Shown here: positions 1 through 13,245 of the stretch, in pieces
Layout: the number at the start of each line of letters is the position of its first letter
Numbering within the stretch: position 1 is the first letter of the stretch
DNA from: Cordia subcordata
Taxonomy: Eukaryota > Streptophyta > Magnoliopsida > Boraginales > Cordiaceae
DNA length: 64,000 nucleotides
Assembly (NCBI GenBank): GCA_028554755.1
Contig: JAPTOF010000007.1
Location: 18,719,001-18,783,000 of the forward strand
Reading direction: 5' to 3'
Program-made: the position numbers and the translations under genes
The notes under the pieces: model-generated
The model's input: the letters and a program-made list of their open reading frames with translations, nothing else
What the model was told of the DNA's origin: nothing
Databases searched by the model: none

Positions 1-1139
1 ATGTTTTTCGTTAAACAAACAGAGCCTAAAATCATATTTACAAAGTGTTTTACTAAGTAATTATTTTGTTTTAAATTATTAACAGTATCCAAATCAATTC
101 ACGCCCTTCATGAGATCCAAATCAAAGTCAAGTAGTTGATATATTTTTTTTCCTGGTCGAACAATTAATTGATCTAACTTGTTACATTTTTGCACCATTT
201 TTAAAAGTTATCACAAACATGGATTCTCGAGGTATGCATTTTTGTAAATGTAATGTGCAATTGGTCTTAAGCCTCAACTTTATATATATATAAACTTTCT
301 TGGAACCCAAGAAGGTGAGAATTTACTTAATTTAATACATAAGATAACGACATATATTAAAAATTTAAATACACTTCAATAGTCTTCCTCAAACTCAAGT
401 GGTCAAATAAAGACCAACTTGAGTTTGATAAAGGGGTGGAAATTTGGATCGGATGTCCAAACCCAAATCCGAACCCGAACCAGATCAGATGGAAAAAAAA
501 TGCAAAAAGTTCGGATTTGGATATATTTGAACCCGATATCCGAAAAAATCATCGGATAGTTTTTTCCCTACCCGAACTCAATCCGAAAAACCCGAAAAAA
601 TACACACACACCATTCCATTATAAATCATTCACCATAATATTCTAATATAACACATATATAAACACACATTTTATATAATGTATTAATATTATAATGTAC
701 AATTAAAAAAAGAGAAAAAAAGGTATTCTACAAAAGTAATGAGAAGTTAAATAACATAACTAAGCTATTTGTAAATAAGTTAGACAACGCAATTGAGTAA
801 TATAATTATAATTAACAAAATGTAACATTAATTTAGCATAAATATTTGTTATGTTTAAGTTAGATAAATGTGGAAATATATTTGTATAGTTAATATTTAT
901 TAATTTTTCCTTTTTGTTTGGTTCGTAGTTATGATGGAAATATCTTTATATTTTAAAAGAATTAATTTGTCTATCGTCATTTTGAACAATCTCTTTTCTT
1001 TTATTAGAGGCCTGAATGGTTGAAAGTCTTTGAACTGATCTTGAACCGAGTAAGAACTGAGAACTGAGAATCGAATCGAGCAAGAACTGGCCAACAAAAA
1101 ATTGAACTTGAAGGTACAACAATGGTAGCTCCAAAAACA

Positions 1140-1340
1140 AGAACCAAGAATGGCAATAATGGGATTAAGGTCAACGAGAGCCAAAGCAAGAATCTCACAA
1201 TAACCATAAGAATGTCAAGAATGGGATTAAACTCAACAAGAGCCAAAGCAAGAATCACACAAACCAATAAGCAAGAAAAGGATTAAGCTCAAACGAGCTA
1301 AAGCAAATATCCTGCAAAACCAAGAATAGCCAAGAACTGA
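1140..1340. repeat. degenerate minisatellite, period about 55-63 bp
   Basis: Three units share (a)tgggattaa-ctcaac-agagccaaagcaagaat. gattaa recurs at 1163, 1225 and 1280. Nearby, gagctctattaccatgtt (1474-1491) resembles a decayed complement of the tRNA-Met primer site, hinting at an old LTR element. Confidence 0.5.
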
Positions 1341-1546
1341 GATCCAAGAGCATATACGAGCTAAAGCCAAAAACCAACAAACCAAGAATTGAGACCGAAA
1401 TTATCTAAATAAGATTGCAGTAGAATAGTAGTGGGAACAACTACATAACAATGACACAGGCGACCAAGATGGGAGCTCTATTACCATGTTGAAGTAAGAA
1501 AAAGAAAATAGAAAAGAGCAAGCACAGGGGAGAAAATACATGTATT

Positions 1547-1549
<3 letters not shown>

Positions 1550-1578
<29 letters not shown>
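1550..1578. repeat. (TA)n microsatellite
   Basis: About 14 TA units. Similar AT dinucleotide tracts lie at 7042-7061, 50187-50203 and 52988-53030. Confidence 0.9.
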
Positions 1579-1581
<3 letters not shown>

Positions 1582-1610
1582 GCTTAGTGTTCAAGTGATG
1601 ACATGTAGTG

Positions 1611-1846
1611 CTTGTTTGGATTAACATTTTTTCCCATAAAAAAGCTTTTTTTTAAGGGAAAAAAAGATATATCTTTCTTTGCAATAAGTATTGTGATTGA
1701 CTTTTACAAGAAGCTTAAACTTAAAAAAAAAAACATTTAAATTCAATTTTTTTCTAAAAATACAAAATTTATCTTCTCAATATTTTTTTTCTCAAATGTT
1801 ATAAAAAGACAACACTTATAAAAATTACCAATCCAGACGAGCCCAT
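1611..1846. mobile_element. small MITE with gcttgtttggatt ends
   Basis: Left tgcttgtttggattaac and right, complemented, gggctcgtctggattgg form inverted ends around an A/T-run-rich core of about 235 bp. It is similar in style to 20562-20777. TSD not resolved. Confidence 0.45.
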
Positions 1847-3329
1847 AATACTATACTATCAGATAACTAATTCCAATCCTAATTAATAGTAGGTATTTTT
1901 ATTGAATAATTTCTTAAATTATTTTGTCAATTATTTTTTACATTTAATTTCTTTCATAAAAAATAAATTGATGAAGATGCCCTTTAGTCTAAAACTTTGT
2001 CTGACTTTTTTTTTTGGCTAAATAAGTTGTAAGGAACTTTCATTAATGATTAGAAAAAAACTGTAAAAACACAAAAACAAAAGAATATAAGCCAAGATGT
2101 CGAGTCCACAATCCAGGTATTACAGATTTATCCACTGATTCTAGGATTAGCATATTTCCTATTAGTATAAAATATATGCTTTAGTTCAAACAAGATATTA
2201 GCAAATCGTTGTTTATCACATAATATCAAAAGTCCCTATACAGCTAACTCTATTTGTTTCTTTCACGCTATGTGTGATACACAACCGCGTCAAAAAATAA
2301 TTTAATTGCTGTTGCTTGGAGAAAATTCACATTAAGGTCAACCATATACGTGCGACATCTCAACTGAAGCATTTGTACAGCCGGCTTACTGGAAGATGAC
2401 CTGAGGGTTTACCACTATTATATTTAAATAGTGAAGTAATAATATTTTATAAACAGATCTATTCTTGAGATTTTACATATACAAATTAAATATATGGCGA
2501 TGACGATGAAGAAGGCTAGTTGGTTAAACTACGAAGAATTAGGACCTCTGATAAATAAAAAATATCCCAACACATCAGCTAAATCTGTGGTTGATTTTGA
2601 CCACAGATTCATTCTAGTGTTAATCTGAGATAGGCGACATGATGTACGTAGAACCCGTACGGCGTTGGGTTTTGTTTGGTCTAAATATAAAATTTTAATG
2701 GTTAACGGCAAGTTTTGAGTGAAAGTGTTGTAAAATAAAATTTGTTAATTGTTTGATCTTGTATGTTAGAAGATGAGTTTTTCAATTATATTAAGGATAA
2801 TATTTGGTTTTAAAAACTATAGAATAACGTTTTGAAAAAAATAATTTTTGACATGGTCTAACAAGTAAAATAGTTTCCCAAAATTTTTCTATAAAGATCC
2901 GGAGCTTTTAGTTTTTCAATTTTTTTTTTTTTAGTTTCAGCTTTTATATAAAAGCTTTTTAACAGTGAGTTAGTTTAGACTCTAAATTTACTATAAAAAA
3001 CTTCTGGATATTTTGAGCGAAACAAACTCTTAATTACACCATTAGTGATAAATACTCAACGAGTATTGATTAATATATTTACCTTACCACGAACTTAGAC
3101 CAAATCAATGATATTAGGTGAAAGTGTCGTAAACAAAAATATTTCTTACTTTTGCTATATGTGGCTTCATACTCTTTTTCCAATTTTTGGTCAGAACAAG
3201 GAAACATTTGGCTATAGTTTTTCTAATCTGGCTCCTACAAGTGTTATGTGCCCAACGGCGAGCAACACCGTAGATTGCAAGCAACTATGAAGTAAAGAAC
3301 AAGTAACTAGCGATGGTAATGGAGCGAGG

Positions 3330-3796
3330 TGTTATTCTTGAGTTAAATCACCTAAAAGATTAAACTTGTGGAGAGGATAATGGTTTATTTATTTATGGTG
3401 TTAACACGCCCCCTCACATGCAGCGTAATTTGTTTAAAACTTGCATGTGAACGATTTAATTAAATGGGTAACAGTTAAGATTGAACCTGTACTTTTTGGC
3501 TTCTAGGCTCTGATACCTTCTTGGAGTTACTACCTCATCTAAAATTTTAAGCTTGTAGAGAAGATATTGGTTTATATATTTATTGTGTTAACATCTTAAG
3601 TTACCACCTCATCTAAAAGCTTAAGGTTGTAGAGAGGATATTGATTTATTTATTTATTGTGTTAACACGCCCCCTCACGTGCAGCGTAATTTGTTTAGAG
3701 CTTACACGTGTATTTTTAAATGGGTGGCGGTAAGTTTTGAACCTGTACCATTTGGTTTCCAAGCTCTGATACTATGTTAGGGTTACCACCTCATCT
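3330..3796 (-). mobile_element. compound TRIM array, LTR-interior-LTR-LTR-interior-LTR fragment
   Basis: Read on the minus strand this is the same family as the intron-8 element. LTRs lie at 3330-3406, 3518-3593, 3594-3667 and a stub at 3775-3796; interiors at 3407-3517 and 3668-3774. Both interiors end in the reverse complement of the primer-binding site (GCTCTGATACC at 3507-3517, GCTCTGATACTA at 3763-3774). Two LTRs abut directly. The intact LTR edges read TGTTA...TAACA. Confidence 0.75.
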
Positions 3797-4797
3797 TCGC
3801 ACTTGCGAATAAAACTCCAACTCCGACCCCTATCGTCTCCGCCCCTATTAGATGAAAAAAAAGCTTCGCCCTGCCCCTATAAAGTACCGTCAATTAAGTC
3901 AATAGTATTATTTTTTTTTATAAAAACACTAATATATAAAATATATTAAAAATAAGTTAACTTCTTCGGTTGACAAGTGTGTATTAGTGGTAGCTGATAA
4001 GGGGGAGAGGTATCGAATTATGGTGATTTGATCAGTGGGGGAAAAAAAAAAAATCGTTGGGTTGGTGAATTTTAAGGATTTTTCAAAAGAAGGTTGATAA
4101 TTAATTCGATCTGCCGAGTTGGGGATTTTCTGAACAAGGGTTGGGGTTCTTAATTTGAGTTAGCAGGAGTTGGGGATGAAGAGGAATAATAAATGTTTCC
4201 ACACATAAGGGGCACAGAAGTCATTTAGTAATTTCTATTTATTTTTCTAAATGAAAAGGTTAAAATGGGATCCACCTCCTCACTTTTAAAAAATATAGGA
4301 GGTAATTAATTAATTTTGAAATTACAAGGAATCCTATGTACTTTGGCTGAACTAAGGAAAGGTACTATGCTATTTTCTCTTAATTTTTACTTGTTGGACG
4401 AGTTAAGCAAGGTATTATCATATACAATGTAATTGTGACCAGGACATTAGAAATGATTGGCTTTATAATTTCCCTACAGGGTTAGGTTTGCTTGTAAATA
4501 GGGACACCGAGTCTACAAGTATCAGCTAATGTACTCTCGTTTTAATTATGGTAATATATAATACTGTTCTTGACAACAAAAAAAAAATGAACATTAGGCC
4601 CTTGAGATAACACAATACGTAAATAGGCAACATCCATTTTTTTGCCAAATCAAGCATATAGATTGACTAGGGTTGTTTCACCGAATATAGACTAGCCAAG
4701 TAGTTGACGAAGATACTACATTTGGATAGTTGATAGAGATTTTTTTTTTGGTCAAAATAGTTTATAGAGATTGGCCAGTCAAGATTGGCATGATGGA

Positions 4798-5018
4798 GTC
4801 CCGCACACATGTTTCAGCGGTAAGAATTAGAATCAGACATGGCTCGTGATTCACGTTTGAATCTAGTCCTTTGTCTAGGGTGAGTATTTTCAGCTTAATT
4901 GGTGTCCAGTATAGGAGAAGTGATGCATATCCAAGGTCAGTTGATAATCAGGCTCCGTCAATTGTTCTGATGGTCATACTCCACCAGTTGGATTTCCTTT
5001 GTTGCCCAAAAAAAAAAA
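4798..5018 (+). mobile_element. SINE with exact 16-bp target-site duplication
   Basis: AGATTGGCATGATGGA occurs at 4782-4797 and 5019-5034. Between them lie 221 bp starting gtcccgcac and ending in an A tract. Near its 5' end are tRNA-like promoter pieces: ttcagcggtaag (box A-like) and gtttgaatctag (box B-like). This is the layout of a tRNA-derived SINE. It has no coding capacity. Confidence 0.8.
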
Positions 5019-5034
5019 AGATTGGCATGATGGA

Positions 5035-8000
5035 TCAACCATATCGAGTAAACATGCAAGTTCCAAAATAATAATACTTCGAACATTGTTTTATGTCGCT
5101 CTTTCAATTTTTTATTTTTTCTTATACAATAATATTTTTATCTTATAAACAAAATTTTGACATTCAATATATAAAATTCTTATCATAAAAAGGAGATATT
5201 AAGGGATGATGTAAAATATTACTCTATTAGAGCCAGTTTGGTTTTCTGTTTTGGAGAGCCAAACTGATTTTTAAGATTAAAAGTCCATTTAAAGAAAAAA
5301 GGGGTGTTTGGTTTTATGTTTTAAATATTGGTTTTGATTAAAAATCAATTGAGTTTTGGACCTAAAAAGAGAAGTTTAAAATTTTTAACTTCTTCAATTG
5401 TCATTTTGGCAACTGTATTTTAAAATATTATTTGGACAAAAATATCCCCTTTAACTTTCAATATGCTAGTGACTACGCCTCCTTTTTCAATCCCTATTTT
5501 GTTATATAATTTTATTGAACTGATATAACAGATTGCAATGACCTTTGATTGTATTTTTGCTAAAATATATTTATTCTTGTTATTAATATTTTGAATTATA
5601 ACTATAATTTTTTAGAGAAATTTTTCAAACAAGTAAAAATATGAATACAATAACATGTTATAGAATGTAAATGATATTAGTTTCAAAAGGTCATTTTCAG
5701 TAATTTAGTCAACCAGTATATATTTTGAAATGTAAAACCAAATACAGTCTCATTTGATAAAAGTTCATTTAATATAAAAATAATTAATACATTTATGTTT
5801 TCATTAAAAGTTTATTTGGCAAAAAATCTGTTCTGAAAAGACAATTTTACAAAACTAAAATCCTTTGCTTGTGGATCTTGAAACTTGTATCTTGTTATTG
5901 AAGTTTAATACAAGGTGAGGGATGTCCCAAGTGAGCTTTCAGTACAAATTATTAGGCATATAACTATCTCCTGATGAATTTAAGATATAATAAAGAACCT
6001 TCGTTATTTGGATGTAAACTTGGCAATCCCATCACCATAATTAAAACAATTTAAACTTAGACACTATTTAGTTTAATTGTCAAATTTCAACGGTTGAACC
6101 ATAAAAATTTGGATAAAAGTATGTCTAAATAAAATTGATTTATTGTTTGGTCTTATATTTTAGCAAATTGAGCTTTCAATAGTTTTGCAAGTGATTTGGA
6201 CTGTTTTTTAAGTGATATCGGACTTTTAAAATTTTGAAATTTGTTAAAAATAGCTTACTTGTTCGGCAAATTTAGCTGTTAGAGTAGTTGATAGCTGTTT
6301 GGATAGTTGATAGTTGTTGTATTTTAGCTGTTACCTGATAGCTATTTAACTAGCTGATTGAACAAAATGTGTTCGGTAAAATTAGCTGTTAGATTAGCTG
6401 ATAAATGTAAAATGACGTAAAAGGACATTGATATCATGTTATTATTATTATTATTTTATTGTTATTATTATTATGGTAATTATAATTATTATTAATATTA
6501 TAAGAATAAGATAATATATTTCATAATTAGATATTTATTTTCATAATCATATTTTAATATTACAGTATAACTAATAAAACTTATGCTTTTCGTAGTGTTG
6601 ATTATATAGAAATTGAAATTTATTTTTATATTATTTCTTATTATATTTATGAAAGAAAAGGTAAAAGTATAGAGAGAAATTGGAGGAATAAAAAAAACCA
6701 AAAAATGCAAAAAGGATAGAATTGCCCAAAAAAAAAAATCTAAAAACTACGTGAAAAGCTAAAATTTTTAGCTTTTGAGAAATGCTAGTTGAAACGCTAT
6801 AAGCTACCTAAAAAACTACTCAAAATGCTAGTTTACCAAACAGCAATAATATAGCAAAATAATATTTTGACCAGTCAAAACACTAAACGCTACTTGAAAA
6901 ATTGTTACTAAACACGCATTAAGAGTTTTTTTTTTAGCTCCAAATTGGAGGTTGTGATATTTCAAAATTTTTTAAAAAGTTTAGCGTTTGTGTTTCAAAA
7001 AAATGAGTCAAATAAACTAGTTTTAATTTTTAAATTTACAAATATATATATATATATATTTCTGAGTTCCAAAAAATTAAGCCAAATTAATTAGGACCCC
7101 AATAGTAAAAGCTTCTGTCGTAACTTCATAGGAGCAGGTGTTTTTTGAGAAAATTCATGCTCCTATCGGAACAATCACGGCCTAGCTAATGCAACAGTGC
7201 CACGATTGAACTTTGGCTTTTTCGGCATTAGGGTTTTAGTCGGAAAGATAATAATTATTATGAGGAAATTTTATTTCGACAATGGCATAAATCGCAATTA
7301 TCTGGTCCACATTCAAAGTACATGCAATTTAAGGCTTATTTGGATGAAAAAAAAATTTAAAACCAGCAGACCGGTTTGACCAATTGGGAGTAGTAAAACC
7401 GAGCTGCCGGTTAAGAAGCAACCCTTTGGATTCGCTTATTTTAAATTTAGAATTTTAGACTTTTTAAAGAAATATTTTTTTAAAAAAAGTTATATAAAAA
7501 AGAATTTTCTTTTTAAAAGTAATAGATCAATCCTTACTGCTGATAAACAAGAGTTTCAATTTTTTTTTTTTTAACAAGAGTGCAATTTGGTTACTTAAAT
7601 ATCCAGCTAAAATTGCATTAAAGCTTCAAGAAAAAATTGGCGATGCTACGTAATATAAAATTCTTTTCCCCCCGCTTAGAGGATAACGTTCGTTTTAGGC
7701 AACGGTCAACAACTGTAATCTAACGCCTTTATGACCCTTTCTCGATAGGCAACTGCAACGCAACATTGACACTAACCAATATTTAAAAGACCTCAATGAA
7801 GCAAAATGAGACTTGGTTACGCCAACTGAAATAATTTCTATGTAGCGGCCAAGCAAGAAATTTAATGTTGGGGCACGTGAAAAAAAAGGTTTTAGAACTC
7901 TTATTCTTTATGGTTAATGGTTTTTATCAAAAATGTATCTAATTTTTCTTTGTATTTTAAAATTTTCTCTTAACTCCATGTTATCATATACTTTTTAAAA

Positions 8001-8128
8001 CATAGCACAATAACCCCTTTCGAAGTGGGACATATGCTATAGTTTTAAAAGTAAAGAATTTTGTGGGAGAATCTTTATGAGGTTTGACATACTTTAAACA
8101 AATCATAAGAGATTCAATATACATATAT
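5035..8128. other. intergenic, no gene seen
   Basis: No coding region is supported. Apart from the hAT-like copy there is a possible MITE at about 5228-5750 with inverted gagccagtttggtttt / gactgtatttggtttt ends. The remainder is unremarkable AT-rich sequence. Confidence 0.5.
6258..6919. mobile_element. hAT-like MITE family, copy 1
   Basis: It starts near cttgttcggcaaatttagct and ends near ctaaacacgcat, roughly inverted ends. Most of its length is closely similar to 46563-47291. No TSD is clear. Relative to copy 2 it lacks about 90 bp near 6565 and has a short, broken ATT tract. Confidence 0.6.
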
Positions 8129-8374
8129 ATGGTATTAAGGCTCATTCATGAATTTGAGTATCACTGCTACCCATTTAAAGCAATAAAATTATTCACATGC
8201 AAATTTCAAAATAAACAAATTACCCCTGCGCGAGGGGAATGTATAATCGCAATAAATGCCAATATCCTATTTACAAGTTTAATTCTCATAAAATTACTGT
8301 TAACACAATAAATAAATAAACCAATATCTTTTTTTATAAGCTGAAGCTTTCGAATAAGGTGGTAACAACGAGAT
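8129..8374 (+). mobile_element. decayed TRIM copy with two abutting LTRs
   Basis: An interior like that of the intron-8 element (tgctacccatttaaa, attattcacatgcaaa) runs to about 8240. A degraded LTR of about 55 bp follows, then a better LTR at 8298-8374 starting TGTTAACACAATAAATAAAT and ending near ggtggtaac. The left LTR is not recognisable and the primer-binding site is eroded. Confidence 0.6.
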
Positions 8375-9048
8375 TAAGATTTTCTTATATCAGCAATTCT
8401 TTCATATTGATATGAGAAGAATCCTAGCTACTTATGAGTGGGTAAAGCCGTATTAGCTATCCTAATCCCGGTATTTTGTAATGTGGCAAACGAAAAATAT
8501 GTTTTGGAGCCCTTTCATGTAGGGAGTTTCATGGAAAATTTCGAAACTTCCCCTCTTTTCATATCTCTGTATAATGATAATTTTTACCAATATAAAAAGG
8601 CTACAATAAGCTCTATGTTATAAATTTATATTTTCGAAATAAACTTTAATGTTATTTTTTATAGATTGAATTTCTTGTTATAAAAATCTTAAGAAGTCCA
8701 CGGTCTATCTTAACTATAATTCATTGCAGTACCAATTTGAGACAGGCAACGACGAAGTCGTCAGAAGCACCTTCCCTTGGTCAGGAAGTTTCCAAAAGCT
8801 TACTAAGGACAAAATAGACTTTTTATTAAGCTATGGTAAGGGTAAAATGGATATTTTACAAAACATGTTAATGAATTAACGAAAAATTGGCTTTTGGGGC
8901 AAGTGTGCAAATTTTGAAAAGTTACAGGGGTCTTGTTTGCTATTTTGTAAATTAAGAGACTACCAGTATCATTAGATATAAACACGGGGGGTCCGCAAAC
9001 AAAAAATCCTTCTTCTTGCTATTGTTGATGTTGTTTTTGTTGTTGTTG

Positions 9049-9082
<34 letters not shown>

Positions 9083-9159
9083 TAGTGCTTTGATACCCTG
9101 TATTTTGAACGGGCTTATTTAAGTTATGTGTGTTTTTTAGTTTTTAAATATTTATATAT

Positions 9160-9946
9160 GTGATTTTTTATTGGTTTTAGGTTTTCGTATATTTTTTTAT
9201 ATTTAAATATATATAAAAATTAATTCTAGTGCTTTATATCCTTTTTCTATTCTTATTTTTTATTTTTTAATTAAGATATTATGCTTAAATTAATTAAATT
9301 AATGACTTTTTTTGGACTTTATTACTTGAAACTCATTAAAAAGAAATATATAGGTAATGTATAAATATAATTAAATACCGTGTAATTTCATTGTAATGGT
9401 AAAGTTAGGAAGTGGTACATAAATGTAACTAAACACTATAATATATGGATTTATAATAATATAATAATATTAAAAATAGAATTTATAATGACTTGGCAAA
9501 TAGATGGGTGATGATGTAGTATCATTCTTTGAGCTCCTTTGGATTTAACTTTTTAAAGATGTGATTTTTTTTATTATTTTTAGGTTTTCGTGTGTTTTTA
9601 ATTTTTATTATCTCTAAATATCTATAAAAATTAATTCTAGTGTCTTTTTATTCTTATTTTTTAAATTAGAATATGATACATAAATTAATTAAATTAATGA
9701 GTTGTTTTGAACTTTATTACTTTAAACTCATTAAAAAGAAATATATAGGTGGTGCATAAATATAATTAAATATCTTGTACTCCGCAATGATGAGGTTAGG
9801 AAGTGGTACATAAATATAATTAACTACTATAATATATAGATTTGTAATAATATAATAATATTAAAAATATAATTTTTTATAACTTGGCAAATAGATGGGT
9901 GTTGATGTGACACCCTTCTTTGAGTTTCTTTGGGTTTAACTTTTAT
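9160..9946. repeat. tandem duplication, period about 400 bp, preceded by (TTA)n
   Basis: Both units contain aggttttcgt, actcattaaaaagaaatata, gttaggaagtggtacataaa and acttggcaaatagatgggtg. A (GTT)n(ATT)n tract is at 9041-9081 and a pure (ATT)n at about 9958-10038. The start of the unit recurs near 53060-53160. Confidence 0.75.
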
Positions 9947-9960
9947 ATATATATATATAA

Positions 9961-10038
<78 letters not shown>

Positions 10039-10560
10039 TTCCTCAACACGAACTTAGACCAAATCAATGATATTGATAAGATTAGAAAATTCTGACAGTG
10101 ACTCACTTTCAATATTTATAAAAGAATATTTTAATCTAAATGATAAATTAAAAATTTAATAAAATAATTACAAAAAAAAATCATATTATTATAACAATTT
10201 TTTTTCTTTTATCATTTGTGGATTCATACTCTTTTTCCTAGTTTTTGGGCAGAAAAAGAGAAATTTTGGTTATATTTAAAAGATTATTGCTATATATTAT
10301 ACGAAGTAATTATACATAAATGCTCATTTTTTTTTGCAGTGAGATAAATTTAACTGGCAAAACCTGATCATCGGTACATCCGACAGAGCCTGACCATCAT
10401 CTGGCAAGCTTTGAGTGCACAGCATGTCCCCTATACTGTACATCAATTAAGGTCGAAAGCACTCGATTTAGGACAAGGGATTAAATTTGAACTTTGGTCA
10501 AGAACTTTGTTCGTATTTAATTTTTACTACTGGGACATTTATGAGGGGCCTCAACCCATT

Positions 10561-13245
10561 ATAGTTGTTTGATGAAGACTTTGATTCAGAAACTTAGAAA
10601 ATAAGAAGAACATTGATTTCTCTCATTTGCACTGTCTTCTATGTAAGTATTCTTTGTGATGGAAAAACGTATATCGTCAATGGAAAAACTACAATACTAA
10701 CAGGTGGCTCTAACAAGACACCTATTTAGGAAAGTCACCCTTTCACTAGCCAATAGAATTAAGTGTTTAATTTAATTACTAGACGTATAACGAACTAGTC
10801 AAATAAATAATTATTTGAACATGTGCCATATAATTCTAATACTATTTTTCTAATTTACTTGCTACAAAAAAGTATTAATATTGCCCAACGGAAAAGACAT
10901 ATTACCTTGTAAGCAAGTGCCAAGAAAAGAGCAAACAGCTAATAGATGAACTTTTAACATATAAAACTGGTAAAGGAATTAAAAATTGACATAAACTATT
11001 TATTTCAAAAACGACTGAAAACGATTTTGTGCATAATAATATGCTCGTGTGCATTTCTTTTTTATTAACGAAGAATTGACTTTAAGCAAGAATATTATAT
11101 TAGACTCACATCAAGGTAAAAAATTTCATGATACAGTGGCGTATTCTAACATATACTCTAATCAGTCAAGAGTTAAACAATATTTGTGATGAGAAAACAT
11201 ACATTTAAATTTAAAACCTTAAATTATAAGAAATCGTTATTCTATAATTTCATATAACTCTTGAATGTTGCAATTGTTTGTAGATTTTTTTAAAAACTTT
11301 TTCCCTTTTCGGGTCATATCGATACAGAAATATGGTGTGTGAGGTCCATTTTATACGTACAAGAATTGTTATATCTCTTTCAAAGAATATCGCAAGGGTT
11401 TTTATTTTTGAAAATAATTTTGGGACTTCATTGCAGTTTACGAAGATAGTAGGTCAAAAATATCAAAAATCAACAATTAAAGTTAAAATTGATTTGACCG
11501 AAAGAAACAAAAAACAAAAACGAAAGCCCCAAACGACATATCTAACATAAGTGCCCTAATTGAAAAAAAAAAAATTAGTCCACAAAATCTCAAATCCTCT
11601 CAACTCTTTTTTCTTCCGGTTAACCATCAAATCATTGAATATTTAGTCTTGTATATTTCATTTAATCATAGCAAAAATGATATTTATTCAATACACATAA
11701 TAATTCTAATATATTTTATTTAGCTATTCTTGATGTGTTGCATTTTAATTTTTGTAAAAAAATATATCGACGTGTCGTATCTTATCGCGTTGTACATCCT
11801 GCATCATGTCCGTCCTTCTTAGTTATAAAATAATAATATTTATAAACATATATAGCCTCGATGTTATTCAGGTCCAGATATAACTCAATTGATGATATTT
11901 GTCGGTCTCTACGTTTTACTGTTGAGGCATCGCTGGAGGAGCTCGGCCTACTATAGCTGTTTGATGAAGACTTTGATTAAGAAACTTAGAAAATAAGAAC
12001 AACGTCGATTTCTCTCTTTTTCGCTTTTTTAGGTAAGCATGCTTTGTGATGGGAAAACGTTTGTTGTCAATGGAAAAACTGTAATACTAATGGGTGGCTT
12101 CTAACGAGACACCTATTTAGAAAAGACACCCTTTCACTAAACAATAGAATTTAAGTATTTAATTTAATTACTAAACTTAAAACGAACTATTCAAATAAGT
12201 AATTATTTAAACATGAACGAACTATTCAAATAAATAATTATTTGAACATCTGTCACATAATTCTAGCAATATTTTTCTAATCTACTTGCCACAAATAAGT
12301 ATTATTGCCCAACGGCAAAAGACATTCATTTGTAAGCAAGTGCCAATAAAAGAGCAAACAACTAATAGATGAATTTTTGCCATATAAAAATGGTAAAGGA
12401 ATTAAAAAATAGCATAAACTATTATTTCAAAAACCGACTGAAAACGATGATGTTGATGATAATAAGGTCATGTGCATTTTGTTTAATTGATGAAGAATTG
12501 ACTTTAAGCAAGAGTACAATATTAGACCGACATCAAGGTAAAAAACTTCATGATATAGTATTGTGTTCTAATATATACTCTAATCGATCAAGATTTAAAC
12601 AATATTTATAAATGAAAAATATACATTTAACCTTTCATCACAATACATTGTTATTCAACTATTCTACCTAACTCTTGAATGTTGCACATGTTGTAGTTTT
12701 TTTTAAGAAACTTTTTCCTTTTTTTGGGTCTGATTGATACGGAAATATGGTGTACTGTGGTCCATCTTATATATACAAGCTAAGCATTGTAACTCTTTCA
12801 AAGACTATCCCGAGAGTTTCTTATTTTTGAAAATAATTTGAGACCTCATCGTAATTTACGAATATATTAGGCTAAAAATATCAAAAGTCAATAATTAAAG
12901 TTAAACTTGACTTGAAAAGAAACAAAAACAAAAGCCCCAAAACCACATATATACCATAACCCTAATAAAAAAAATTTTAGTCCACAGAATCTCAAATCCT
13001 CTCAACTCTTCTTTCTTCCAATTAATCATCAGACTTTTGAATATGCTATTTAGTCTTATTTATTTCATTTTATCATAATAAAAATGATATTTATTTTCTA
13101 TGCATAATAAATTTAATATATTTTATTCAATATATTCCTAACGTGTCACGTTCTAAAGTATCGCATCGTATCGTATTGCTTCATGCATCCATGTATCATA
13201 TCCGTCCTTCTTAGTTATAAAATAATAATATTTATAAACAAATCT
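10561..13245. repeat. tandem duplication, period about 1,392 bp
   Basis: 10561-11852 and 11953-13245 align almost throughout (tttgatgaagactttgatt; gtccttcttagttataaaat at 11812 and 13204). Several small frames inside are not conserved between copies, so no gene is called. Confidence 0.8.

Larger units (their letters stand above)
1..3329. other. intergenic, no gene seen
   Basis: AT-rich DNA without a supported coding region. 436-560 has GC-richer acccgaa / ccgaac motifs typical of eroded hAT MITE arms. The rest is simple sequence, the minisatellite and small MITE listed separately, and a block at 3080-3310 that recurs at about 10045-10270 and 13310-13420. Confidence 0.6.

Noticed and set aside
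436..624. 62-codon frame with NPNPNPN repeat
   Set aside because: It reads through an acccgaa-rich repeat arm; no support as protein.
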